A DNA stretch of 64,000 bases from Mucinivorans hirudinis (GTDB taxonomy: Bacteria; Bacteroidota; Bacteroidia; Bacteroidales; Rikenellaceae): NCBI GenBank assembly GCA_000723505.1, contig HG934468.1:652798-716797 (forward strand), given 5' to 3'. Position numbers and translations under genes: made by a program. Shown here in pieces: positions 31,702 through 40,030 of this stretch (the stretch's first letter is position 1; every line of letters starts with the position of its first letter). The notes under the pieces were generated by a model, which was not told where the DNA came from, made no database searches, and was given only the letters and a program-made list of their open reading frames with translations.

Positions 31702-34700
31702 ATGAAAAAAATATTTCTATTACTACTATTACTGCCTCTGTTGGCGGTAGCTCAGTCGCCCGCAAATCGAGCAGCGAAGACGGTTGTGGCTGACGTGCTG
31801 GCACAAATGCCGGCAAAAAATGTAAAAATATATGACCAATATATGGCAGACCTCCTCTCTTGTGGCGATGAGGGCTTAAATATTTTGATGGAAGCCTATC
31901 AACCCAATGCAGATAACACTGCTTCAGGTTATGCAATCGGCGGACTATCCTACTTCGTAACAACGCCGGGCAAGGATGAGGCGCGCCAAGCGGTGCAAAA
32001 AGCGGTGTTGAACGCCCTCGAAAAATCGACAGACCGCGAGGTTAAAGCCTTCTTTATCAGCCAGTTGGACATCGTTGGCGACAACTCAACCCTAGGGGCA
32101 ATGATGAAGTATGCCGCCAACAAGGAGCTTTCGCAAGACGCTGTAAATGTTATCGTTACAATCGGAACACACGGAGCAATAGAGGCAGCTGAGGCAATTT
32201 TTGAGAAAATTCCCAACCGAATGGTTGCGGCAAAGATGGCGGGCGATTTGGCACTTTCGTCCAAAGAAGCAGTATTGATAGGCTGGCTCAAAGATGCAGA
32301 TGTAAACCTCACGAAAGCAATATACTACGCTCTATCGAAAGCCGGTACTGAGAAATCAGTGAAAATTCTTGCTGATGCTGCCGCCAAGGCGAACTTCAAG
32401 TACGATGCCGCGGACGCGCTCACGAGCTATTTGACGATTTTGGGACGCTATCCCGATGCGAAGACCTTGGACAATCTCATCAAATCCAAGGATGCGAATG
32501 TTCGCATTGCAGCTATGAACATTATTGCCTCAACAAAGGGCAAAGCTGTTCTTCCTTATGCTCTTAAGGCGATGGAATCACCCAGTCGCGAGTACCGCAA
32601 CGGTGCCCTTGCAGCAGCTGCACCTTTTGCCGACGACGTTTTTTATGCCAAACTTGCAAAATACAACAACGTTGATGTTATCGCTTTCTTTGGCAACCAA
32701 AAGGCAGCTTCTCAGACCGCCTATTTAATAAAGGCTTTGCAAGGCGAAAACTACGCTGAGGCGGCGGTGGCACTCGGCAAAATCGCTACGCCTGAGGCTA
32801 CTGCGGCATTGGTTGCTAAGATGGATAATGAGGCTGTTTGCGAGGTTCTCACTTGGTACAAACCCAACATTGACAAGGAGTTGACAGCAGCTATCGGCAA
32901 TGAAAACAGTCGCAAGGCGGCTTTGAAATTGATAGGTGCGCGCCGTGTAACGTCGGCTTTTGACAAGGTGGTGGCTATGGGTGAAAACTCTGAGGCAATC
33001 GCTGCATTAGATAAAATTGCTACGGCTCAAAATTTTGATGTTCTGGCAGATTTGTTTGCGAAAACCCCATCTCTTTACGAAAAGGCTTTTGCATCTACCA
33101 TAGAGCAGATGCCAAAGGATGAGGCACTTGCGAAAATAACAAAACTTATTGCCAAAAATGAAACTTTTTTCCCTGCACTGGCTATTGTCAATACACCGGC
33201 GGCTTTTGCAGTAGTCAAAAAAGGTATCAATGAGGGCAAGAATATTGCGCAGCTAACAGCACTATTTTGGAAAGGCAAAGAGGCTCTTCCGTTTATCATC
33301 GCTGAGTTTGAAGCAGCACCATCTGACCCACTTTTGGGTAATTATCTTCGAGTTGTCAAAGATGGCGGATTTAACGATGTTCAACGCCTGATTCACCTAC
33401 GCAAAATCCTTGATATTGCCAAAAGCGACAATCAGCGTAACCAAATCCTGAAAGAGATTGCCAAATGCAACACTTTTAATAGTTTGATTGTTGCGGCAGA
33501 CTATATCAACAATCCGGCTACGGAACAATCAGCCGGCAATATTGTTGTTGCAGTTATCGGCAAAGATAAAGAGTACGCATATTGGGGTGCAGATACAAAG
33601 GCACTTCTACAAAAGTTTGTAAAGGTGCGCAAAGGTGGAGATGCCTCATACGAAATCACGGCTATCAACAAATATCTGGCGGAAGCTCCCGCCGAGGCAG
33701 GCTATGTTAAAGCATTTAACGGCAAGAACCTCGACGGTTGGAAAGGGCTTGTTCAAAACCCTGTTGCTCGCCGCAAAATGACCCCCGCACAGCTCGCCGA
33801 AGCACAGAAAAAGGCTGATGAGGTGATGGCGAAAGAGTGGTTTACAAAAGATGGCGTATTGCACTTCACGGGCAAGGGCGAAAATATCTGCACGGCAAAG
33901 GATTACGGAGACTTCGAGATGTGGGTCGATTGGCGCATCGGCAAACACGGTGACAGCGGCATCTACCTGCGCGGCTCGCCCCAAGTCCAAATATGGGACA
34001 CTACACTCACACAAGTGGGTGCCCAGGTCGGCTCGGGCGGTCTCTATAACAACCAAAAGAACCCAAGCAAACCGTTAGTATTGGCAGACAACGCAATAGG
34101 CGATTGGAATACCTTTTATGTGAAGATGGTCGGAGAGAGGGTTACCGTAGTTTTGAATGGCATTAAGGTAGTGGATAACGTTATTTTGGAAAATTATTGG
34201 GACAGAAATCAACCAATCTTCCCAGTAGACCAAATCGAACTCCAAGCACACGGCGATGCTATCGCTTTCCGCGACATTTTTATAAAGGAATTGCCGGCAG
34301 TAAAACCTTTCGAGCTTACCACGCAAGAGAAGAAAGAGGGTTACAAAGTGCTTTTCGACGGCGTTTCGATGCACGAATGGGTGGGTAACACCAAGGATTA
34401 TGTAGCCGAAAACGGCACTATCACCCTCTATCCGGGCAATGGCGGCGGCGGTAACCTATACTCAAAAGATGAATACGCCGACTTCACCCTTCGTTTTGAA
34501 TTTATGCTCACCCCTGCCGCAAACAATGGCTTGGGTATCCGTACTCCGATGCAGGGAGATGCGGCTTATGTGGGTACAGAGTTGCAGATTTTGGACAGCG
34601 AACACCCCGTCTATAAAGACCTTTACGACTATCAATACCACGGCTCGGCATACGGTATAATCCCCGCAAAACGTGGCTTCTTGAAACCGGTAGGCGAGTG

Positions 34701-34917
34701 GAACTACCAAGAGGTAACCGTTAAGGGACACCACGTTACGGTAACTCTCAATGGCGAGGTGATTCTGGATGGTGATATGGCTAAGGCAAGCAAAAATGGA
34801 ACAGCACCAATGGACGGCAAGGAGCACCCCGGCTTGATGAACACCAAGGGACATATCGGTTTCCTGGGACACGGCTCTATTGTTAAGTTCCGTAATATCA
34901 GAATCAAAGAGCTGTAA
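31702..34917 (+). CDS. HEAT-repeat protein with two C-terminal DUF1080 domains
   Basis: 1071 residues with signal peptide (LLLLPLLAVAQ). Residues ~30-660 are alpha-solenoid HEAT-like repeats (for example VRIAAMNIIASTKGKAVLPYAL). Two DUF1080 (3-keto-disaccharide hydrolase) jelly-roll domains follow at about 668-865 (FNGKNLDGWKG, DSGIYLRGSPQVQIWD) and 875-1071 (FDGVSMHEWVG, NNGLGIRTPMQGDAAYVGTELQILD). It is expected in the periplasm or at the surface. A role in cleaving oxidised glycosides with the upstream oxidoreductase is inferred from family knowledge. Confidence 0.85.
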   Translation: MKKIFLLLLLLPLLAVAQSPANRAAKTVVADVLAQMPAKNVKIYDQYMADLLSCGDEGLNILMEAYQPNADNTASGYAIGGLSYFVTTPGKDEARQAVQKAVLNALEKSTDREVKAFFISQLDIVGDNSTLGAMMKYAANKELSQDAVNVIVTIGTHGAIEAAEAIFEKIPNRMVAAKMAGDLALSSKEAVLIGWLKDADVNLTKAIYYALSKAGTEKSVKILADAAAKANFKYDAADALTSYLTILGRYPDAKTLDNLIKSKDANVRIAAMNIIASTKGKAVLPYALKAMESPSREYRNGALAAAAPFADDVFYAKLAKYNNVDVIAFFGNQKAASQTAYLIKALQGENYAEAAVALGKIATPEATAALVAKMDNEAVCEVLTWYKPNIDKELTAAIGNENSRKAALKLIGARRVTSAFDKVVAMGENSEAIAALDKIATAQNFDVLADLFAKTPSLYEKAFASTIEQMPKDEALAKITKLIAKNETFFPALAIVNTPAAFAVVKKGINEGKNIAQLTALFWKGKEALPFIIAEFEAAPSDPLLGNYLRVVKDGGFNDVQRLIHLRKILDIAKSDNQRNQILKEIAKCNTFNSLIVAADYINNPATEQSAGNIVVAVIGKDKEYAYWGADTKALLQKFVKVRKGGDASYEITAINKYLAEAPAEAGYVKAFNGKNLDGWKGLVQNPVARRKMTPAQLAEAQKKADEVMAKEWFTKDGVLHFTGKGENICTAKDYGDFEMWVDWRIGKHGDSGIYLRGSPQVQIWDTTLTQVGAQVGSGGLYNNQKNPSKPLVLADNAIGDWNTFYVKMVGERVTVVLNGIKVVDNVILENYWDRNQPIFPVDQIELQAHGDAIAFRDIFIKELPAVKPFELTTQEKKEGYKVLFDGVSMHEWVGNTKDYVAENGTITLYPGNGGGGNLYSKDEYADFTLRFEFMLTPAANNGLGIRTPMQGDAAYVGTELQILDSEHPVYKDLYDYQYHGSAYGIIPAKRGFLKPVGEWNYQEVTVKGHHVTVTLNGEVILDGDMAKASKNGTAPMDGKEHPGLMNTKGHIGFLGHGSIVKFRNIRIKEL

Positions 34918-35043
34918 GAGTGACCAAAAAAAGACCAAGGAGACTTAGGAGATGTGTGAGAAAAGTTCGTCTAGGCAAAGTCCCCTTGGTTCACTTTGTT
35001 TCCCTACGTATTTGTAATAGTTTGCGCCCCTGATAGTTGCTAT

Positions 35044-35086
35044 ATTAACTCGGAATTATTTTATGTAAGTTCAATTCCGAGTTAAT
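35044..35086. repeat. 14-bp perfect hairpin in the 3' intergenic region
   Basis: ATTAACTCGGAATT (35044-35057) pairs exactly with AATTCCGAGTTAAT (35073-35086). The rest of the 375-base gap between the DUF1080 gene and fbaA shows only the terminator at 35159 and no ORF. Confidence 0.55.
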
Positions 35087-35158
35087 GATACATTGTGAGT
35101 CACAAAAAATCTCATCCGTGGTTCGGTAGCGCAAGAAATATAACAGAGTGTTGAAAAC

Positions 35159-35197
35159 AAAAAAGGTTCAAAATAGATTTTTGAACCTTTTTTTCAC
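35159..35197. terminator. Bidirectional intrinsic terminator
   Basis: AAAAAAGGTTCAAAA pairs with TTTTGAACCTTTTTT around TAGAT, with T-runs on both strands. It lies between the convergent DUF1080 and fbaA genes. Confidence 0.85.
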
Positions 35198-35292
35198 TTC
35201 AATAGTTAATTAACGAACTATTCTGTATAAAAGAAATTAATGATCTTGAAAAACGAATTAAGGGGACTTCTCATTTTAAGGAAGTCATCATC

Positions 35293-36360
35293 TTAAAGTA
35301 CGTTGATGCAGTTCAAATCCTCGAACGACTGTTTCAGGCGCGCGATGATGCTCTCCTCGCCCTTGCGCAACCAAACGCGTGGGTCATAGAACTTTTTGTT
35401 AGGTTTGTCCGCACCCTCGGGGTTGCCCAACTGACCTTGTAGGTAAGCCTCGTTCTTGATGTAGAACTCACGAATACCGTTCCAGAATGCCCACTGCATA
35501 TCCGTATCCAAGTTCATCTTGATTACACCGTAGCCGATAGACTCGCGAATCTCCTCTTGAGTAGAACCCGAACCGCCGTGGAACACGAAGTTCACCGGCT
35601 TAGAACCTGTCTTATGTTTCTCTTCGATAAATTTTTGTGAAGCATCCAAGATTTTAGGATTCAAAACCACGTTGCCCGGTTTGTATACGCCGTGAACGTT
35701 ACCAAAAGATGCGGCGATGGTGAAGTTAGGAGAAACTTTCAGCAATGTTTCGTACGCTTGGCAAACCTCCTCGGGTTGAGTGTAGAGTTTAGAGCTGTCC
35801 ACGTGTGAGTTATCCACGCCATCCTCTTCGCCGCCGGTGATGCCGAGTTCTATTTCGAGCGTCATACCCATCTTAGCCATACGAGCCAAATACGAAGCAC
35901 AAATTTCGAGGTTTTCGTGAAGTGGTTCTTCCGAAAGGTCAAGCATATGCGAGCTGAAAAGTGGTTTGCCGGTCTCGGCAAAGTTCTTTTCTGAAGCGTC
36001 AAGGAGACCGTCAATCCAAGGAAGAAGTTTTTTTGCAGCGTGGTCGGTGTGAAGAATCACGGGCACGCCGTATGCCTCAGCCACAGTGTTTACGTGCTTT
36101 GCAGCCGAAATACCGCCAAGGATAGCCGCAGTCTGACCCTCAGCCTTGAGACCCTTACCTGCATAGAACGCCGCGCCACCATTAGACAACTGAATGATAA
36201 CCGGAGACTTAACCGCTGCCGCAGTCTCCAAGACCGCATTGATAGTGTCCGTACCTGTAACGTTTACCGCGGGAATTGCGAAGCCTTTCTCTTTTGCATA
36301 GGCAAATAGTTTGCCTACATTTTCGCCGGTCAATACGCCGGCAGGAAATTGTGTTGCCAT
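35293..36360 (-). CDS. fbaA: Class II fructose-bisphosphate aldolase
   Basis: 355 residues. The zinc ligands and catalytic residues are visible in ILHTDHAAKK, ELGITGGEEDGVDN, FGNVHGVYKPGNV and NFVFHGGSGS, as in E. coli FbaA. It splits fructose-1,6-bisphosphate to GAP and DHAP in glycolysis. It starts 17 bases after the stop of a nuclease-like gene on the same strand, with no TAnnTTTG box in the gap, so it probably depends on the promoter at 38137 or one inside the upstream genes. Confidence 0.95.
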   Translation of the reverse strand: MATQFPAGVLTGENVGKLFAYAKEKGFAIPAVNVTGTDTINAVLETAAAVKSPVIIQLSNGGAAFYAGKGLKAEGQTAAILGGISAAKHVNTVAEAYGVPVILHTDHAAKKLLPWIDGLLDASEKNFAETGKPLFSSHMLDLSEEPLHENLEICASYLARMAKMGMTLEIELGITGGEEDGVDNSHVDSSKLYTQPEEVCQAYETLLKVSPNFTIAASFGNVHGVYKPGNVVLNPKILDASQKFIEEKHKTGSKPVNFVFHGGSGSTQEEIRESIGYGVIKMNLDTDMQWAFWNGIREFYIKNEAYLQGQLGNPEGADKPNKKFYDPRVWLRKGEESIIARLKQSFEDLNCINVL

Positions 36361-36376
36361 AATTTTTTTTTATAAA

Positions 36377-36865
36377 TTAAATTGTTATTGTTGCCTCTGA
36401 AAACGGAATAAATCCGTAATTCTCTTTTCTGAATTTCGCTATATCTTCGTGAGCAAATTTTTGAAACCTTGGATGACGAATATTGCAAGCATAAGCCCTT
36501 TTTTTACCAAAATCTAATACGTTATGGTTCTCTGAAAAGATATGTATTGTATTCTTTAGCTGTTCAAAAGCAGCTGTTTTCCAACCCTCCTTCTGGTCTT
36601 TAAGCTCAATGAAAAAAATGGCACTATCGAAAGTAATCATACCATCGCACCTTCGCCCTTGGCTTGGCGCAATATCAACATTTTTATCGATAGCAGTAAA
36701 AATAACACTTTTTCTCTCCCTATTTCTTACCTCTGCTACGGAATAATCGCATTTTACATTTTTGACATAAGCAGGTTGCTCTAACTGCTCATCTGCTATG
36801 TAAAAGAGAGGTTCAGTTGTGGTGGTTGGATTATATTTTTTGTCGAAAAAATCTATTTTCATCAT
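36377..36865 (-). CDS. Putative PD-(D/E)XK nuclease partner of the AAA ATPase
   Basis: 162 residues with no family name that I recognise. CDGMITFDSAIFFIELKDQ places D74 and E87-x-K89 at the spacing of a PD-(D/E)XK nuclease core, followed by a helix with Q102 (AAFEQLKNTI), the usual next element. Its start overlaps the ATPase stop by 4 bases, so translation is coupled. Small nuclease plus ABC/OLD-like ATPase is a recurring layout of phage-defence modules, but no assay or known system name supports that here. It lies directly upstream of fbaA. Confidence 0.6.
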   Translation of the reverse strand: MMKIDFFDKKYNPTTTTEPLFYIADEQLEQPAYVKNVKCDYSVAEVRNRERKSVIFTAIDKNVDIAPSQGRRCDGMITFDSAIFFIELKDQKEGWKTAAFEQLKNTIHIFSENHNVLDFGKKRAYACNIRHPRFQKFAHEDIAKFRKENYGFIPFSEATITI

Positions 36866-38115
36866 TCTATTCCATCTTCAATTTCTAAGAGTCTCGCAAA
36901 AATGTTGTTAGAATCTCCAAGTATTTCATTTAGGTAGTTGCTGTCCGTTGGTACACCGTCATACTTCTGTAATAATTGTATCGAACCGTCATTATCAATT
37001 TGATAGATATTTATCTTATCATTATCAACAAGAGTCTCAATAGGTACAATTTTTTCGATTTCATTTTCGTGCCTTCTGCCACTTTCGCTTCGATGAACTT
37101 GGTACGCCTTTGCCGCAATCGAAAGAGCATTTATTAAGTAGGGACTATGGGTGGTGATTATTAATTGATTGTTGGGGCTATTTGCACACCTCATCAACTC
37201 ATATAAAATAACTTTCTGTGATTCCGGAAAAAGATTTTGCTCCGGCTCTTCAACAATATTTATAAAACAAGTATTAATAAATGGTTGTATAGCTTCAGCC
37301 AAGACGTTTACTCGCTCATCTTCCCTGCTTTTGCTATTAGGCGTAATCTTCTTATTGAAAGCTTGTATAACTTTCATACGAGATTCAATATCTAAGTTGT
37401 CCAACATTTCAACCAAATCAGAAAATTTCTTCTCACTCAAATCAACATATTTGTTGCTATTATATAGATATCTAGTAACTAAGTACAAGGGAATATATGA
37501 TTGGAAACCGCTGGCTGCAAAAGATAATTTCAACTTTTTACCACCACCCAAAATAATGGATGTTATCTTATTTTGTCTATCATAATTAAATTTGACACCG
37601 CCAATGGGTAAGTCAATACTATAATCCTCTTTGCGTGCCTTATCATATTCAATAAAAAAGGTTTTTAAGCTCAGAGGCAGCTGTTTGACTCCTTCAACTT
37701 TTTCTATTACACTCAGAAAGTTACGCTCACTCGGCACATACATAATTTGTGGAGTGTTATAGGACTCTTGGTCTGCTCTTTTTGAGATATTCAGTCTCCC
37801 CCCTTCAAACTTAAAAATATAACTATCGCCATGAAATTCTATAAAAGTATCCTCTTTGAAGTAGTCTGTCAGGTTGTTAAAAGCACAATAATTATTTTGA
37901 AATCTCTTACGCTGCTCCACATACTTCGTTGTCAAAGCATCTTGCATCAAAGCCTTTTCCAACCAGCAAAAAGTCGAAATCAACTTCGCAACCGTACTTT
38001 TGCCACTTCCTTGATCGCCGATAATCATCGTAACCTTATCGATGTTCATAAAGCCATCGTTATCAACAAATCCACTGCTGATAGCTCCAAAGTTGCGTAT
38101 TTTTATCAGTTTCAT
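36862..38115 (-). CDS. AAA/ABC-type ATPase (AAA_15/AAA_21-like)
   Basis: 417 residues. Walker A GDQGSGKST (33-41), an ABC-signature-like ASGFQSYIPLY near 201, Walker B INIVEEPEQNLFP (285-297) and the H-loop TTHSPYLINAL (His 323). The inserted region between is long and charged, as in OLD-like and RloC-like defence ATPases. No TOPRIM nuclease follows in the same protein. A nuclease-like protein is encoded next instead. The N-terminal Walker A starts straight after a short strand-turn, typical of SMC-like folds. Confidence 0.82.
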   Translation of the reverse strand: MKLIKIRNFGAISSGFVDNDGFMNIDKVTMIIGDQGSGKSTVAKLISTFCWLEKALMQDALTTKYVEQRKRFQNNYCAFNNLTDYFKEDTFIEFHGDSYIFKFEGGRLNISKRADQESYNTPQIMYVPSERNFLSVIEKVEGVKQLPLSLKTFFIEYDKARKEDYSIDLPIGGVKFNYDRQNKITSIILGGGKKLKLSFAASGFQSYIPLYLVTRYLYNSNKYVDLSEKKFSDLVEMLDNLDIESRMKVIQAFNKKITPNSKSREDERVNVLAEAIQPFINTCFINIVEEPEQNLFPESQKVILYELMRCANSPNNQLIITTHSPYLINALSIAAKAYQVHRSESGRRHENEIEKIVPIETLVDNDKINIYQIDNDGSIQLLQKYDGVPTDSNYLNEILGDSNNIFARLLEIEDGIE

Positions 38116-38136
38116 TTTCTATGAACTTTAACCCGC

Positions 38137-38144
38137 CAAAGTTA
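38137..38144 (-). promoter_or_regulatory. -7 promoter box for ATPase-nuclease-fbaA
   Basis: TAACTTTG on the minus strand, 22 bases before the ATPase ATG. It is the only consensus box I find upstream on this strand for three consecutive genes including fbaA. Confidence 0.65.
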
Positions 38145-38153
38145 CAAAAAATT

Positions 38154-38492
38154 CTATAATTTAGACATAAATTTTTCGCGGTCTACGATAAAACGGTCGT
38201 GTTCGCCGCTTCCTATTTCGCCACGTTCGTCCGTAGCCACTACGCGGAAAGTGAGCTTTCTGCCCTCCTGAGAAACCAACTCGGCACGAGCTTCCACCTC
38301 TATGCCAACTGCCGTAGCCCGCTTGTGATCAACGTTTACCCGTGTGCCTACGGTTGTCTGCCCGGGTTCGCAATATTGTGCGGCAAGCTCCATTGCCGCC
38401 TTCTCCATAAGCGCAATCATCGCCGGAGTGGCAAAAACCGACAAGTCGCCAGAACCCATCGCAATAGCTGTGTTGTGTGCTGTTACTATCAT
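38154..38492 (-). CDS. FlK-like thioesterase family protein
   Basis: 112 residues, hotdog fold: AIAMGSGDLSVFATPAMIALMEKAAMELA then VGTRVNVDHKRATAVG, with the conserved Thr-x-Met-Glu/His arrangement of the FlK (fluoroacetyl-CoA thioesterase) group. Most bacterial members are uncharacterised acyl-CoA thioesterases. It is divergent from the fluoride channel gene fluC, which may hint at a link to fluorinated acyl-CoA, but the family is broad. Promoter box TACTTTTG at 38509-38516 (minus). Confidence 0.8.
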   Translation of the reverse strand: MIVTAHNTAIAMGSGDLSVFATPAMIALMEKAAMELAAQYCEPGQTTVGTRVNVDHKRATAVGIEVEARAELVSQEGRKLTFRVVATDERGEIGSGEHDRFIVDREKFMSKL

Positions 38493-38550
38493 AACTCAAT
38501 AATTTTTACAAAAGTAGTAAAAAATATTTTGAAAGCTCCGTTAAAAATTC

Positions 38551-38558
38551 TACCTTTG
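38551..38558 (+). promoter_or_regulatory. -7 promoter box giving a near-leaderless fluC transcript
   Basis: TACCTTTG ends three bases before the ATG at 38562. With the usual start 5-8 bases after the box the mRNA would begin at or within a few bases of the start codon. No fluoride riboswitch fits in the 69-base divergent gap. Confidence 0.6.
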
Positions 38559-38561
38559 TAT

Positions 38562-38909
38562 ATGTTATCGAATTTTCTATTTACGGCACTCGGTGGCGCA
38601 ATAGGTAGTGCGGCACGTTTGGGTGTCGGGCTGCTTTTTTTGCACAAACTACCATTTGCTACGCTGATTGTCAATTTCTTAGGTTCACTGGTGATAGGCG
38701 TATTTATTCGCAATGTGGAGCAGGGGACGAGCATCTACTACTTTGGCGTTGTGGGGTTTTGCGGAGGATTTACCACTTTTTCGACCTTTTCGTCAGACGT
38801 GCTAAAACTACTGCGCGAGGGTAACACTTGGACGGCTGTCGGTTATATGATACTGAGTCTTGTAATCTGCATAGCGGCTGTGGCTTTGGGAACAAAAATC
38901 AAAATTTAA
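38562..38909 (+). CDS. crcB: Fluoride exporter CrcB/FluC
   Basis: 115 residues. Four membrane helices with FTALGGAIGSAARLGVG, LIVNFLGSLVIGVF and GFCGGFTTFSTFSSDV, the Asn in the TM2 motif and the FTTFSTF pore motif are all hallmarks of Fluc dimeric fluoride channels. Start chosen at ATG 38562. The open frame runs further upstream, but only this start follows the promoter and gives the family length. It ends 6 bases before pta. Confidence 0.93.
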   Translation: MLSNFLFTALGGAIGSAARLGVGLLFLHKLPFATLIVNFLGSLVIGVFIRNVEQGTSIYYFGVVGFCGGFTTFSTFSSDVLKLLREGNTWTAVGYMILSLVICIAAVALGTKIKI

Positions 38910-38915
38910 GATATT

Positions 38916-39923
38916 ATGGCGCTATTAGACAGAATCAAAGAACAGGCTCGCAGCAATCGCAAACGCATTGTGCTGCCCGAAGCCGAGGAGCAACGCACAC
39001 TTCGCGCTGCCGACGAGGTAATCGCCGAAGGATTGGCAGATGTTATCCTCATAGGTAATCAACAGAAAATTACAGATTTATCACACGATTGGGGACTCGA
39101 AAATATTGCAAAGGCAACCGTGGTAGACCCTCTGGACAACCCCAAAAAGGATGAGTATATAGATTTGATGCTCCAAATTCGCGGCAGCAAGGGATTGACC
39201 CGTGAGCAGGCTGAAGAATTGATTAAGAATCCGTTATATCTTGCCGTGCTGATGATTAAGGCGGGTGATGCAGATGGTGAGGTTGCGGGTGCGAATAATG
39301 CTACGGGTGATGTGCTTCGCCCTGCTTTTCAATATGTTAAGACAAAGCCCGGGGTGAGCGTCGTGAGCGGTGCTTTCATTATGTTGCTCAAAGACAAGCA
39401 CTACGGCGAAAACGGGATGATGGTATTTGCCGACTGTGCGGTACACCCAAATCCAACGGCTGAGGAGTTGGCACAAATAGCAGTGAGCACGGGCGAGACA
39501 ACAAAAGCAATTACGGGGATGACACCGCGCATTGCGATGTTGAGTTTTTCGACCAAGGGTTCGGCTAAGCACGAGATGGTGGATAAAGTGGTGCAGGCAA
39601 CCAAGATAGCGCAAGAGATGGCTCCCGACTTGCAGATTGACGGAGAGTTGCAGGCGGATGCGGCGATTGTGCCGGGCATCGGCAGCAGCAAAGCCCCCGG
39701 TTCGAAGATTGCGGGACGCGCCAATGTGCTGGTATTTCCCACGTTGGAGGTTGGAAACATAGCCTATAAACTTGTTCAACGCCTGGCAGAGGCAGAGGCA
39801 ATCGGTCCTGTTTTGCAGGGTATGGCAGCGCCGATTAACGACCTTTCGCGCGGCTGCTCGATGAGTGATATTGTGTCACTTGTGGCAATCACGGTGTGTC
39901 AGGCACAGACTCAAAATAAATAA
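38916..39923 (+). CDS. pta: Phosphate acetyltransferase
   Basis: 335 residues, single-domain PTA_PTB type. KRIVLPEAEEQRTLRAADEV, SVVSGAFIMLL, FADCAVHPNPTAEELAQIA, ARTxM-like TPRIAMLSFSTKGSA and PTLEVGNIAYKLVQRL are characteristic. It converts acetyl-CoA to acetyl phosphate, the first step of acetate formation, with ackA next downstream across a short repeat-bearing spacer. Confidence 0.95.
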   Translation: MALLDRIKEQARSNRKRIVLPEAEEQRTLRAADEVIAEGLADVILIGNQQKITDLSHDWGLENIAKATVVDPLDNPKKDEYIDLMLQIRGSKGLTREQAEELIKNPLYLAVLMIKAGDADGEVAGANNATGDVLRPAFQYVKTKPGVSVVSGAFIMLLKDKHYGENGMMVFADCAVHPNPTAEELAQIAVSTGETTKAITGMTPRIAMLSFSTKGSAKHEMVDKVVQATKIAQEMAPDLQIDGELQADAAIVPGIGSSKAPGSKIAGRANVLVFPTLEVGNIAYKLVQRLAEAEAIGPVLQGMAAPINDLSRGCSMSDIVSLVAITVCQAQTQNK

Positions 39924-39936
39924 ACTATATAGTCTG

Positions 39937-40009
39937 CTGTCATTGTGGCGAAAGTCGCAATTTGCTCCGCAAAACTCTGAGGAGATTACAGCTTTCGCCG
40001 CAATGACAG
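39937..40009. repeat. Dispersed GGCGAAAG inverted-repeat unit, copy B (pta-ackA spacer)
   Basis: CTGTCATTGTGGCGAAAGTCGCAAT and its inverted partner ATTACAGCTTTCGCCGCAATGACAG (about 21 of 25 paired) enclose TGCTCCGC..GAGGAG. It is related to the unit inside the MITE at 16147-16239. On the mRNA it gives a strong hairpin between pta and ackA. Confidence 0.7.
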
Positions 40010-40030
40010 TGAATAAATAAAAAATAAATA

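Noticed and set aside
38493..38561. Fluoride riboswitch before fluC
   Set aside because: The gap is only 69 bases and contains two opposing promoter boxes; no crcB-motif structure is visible.
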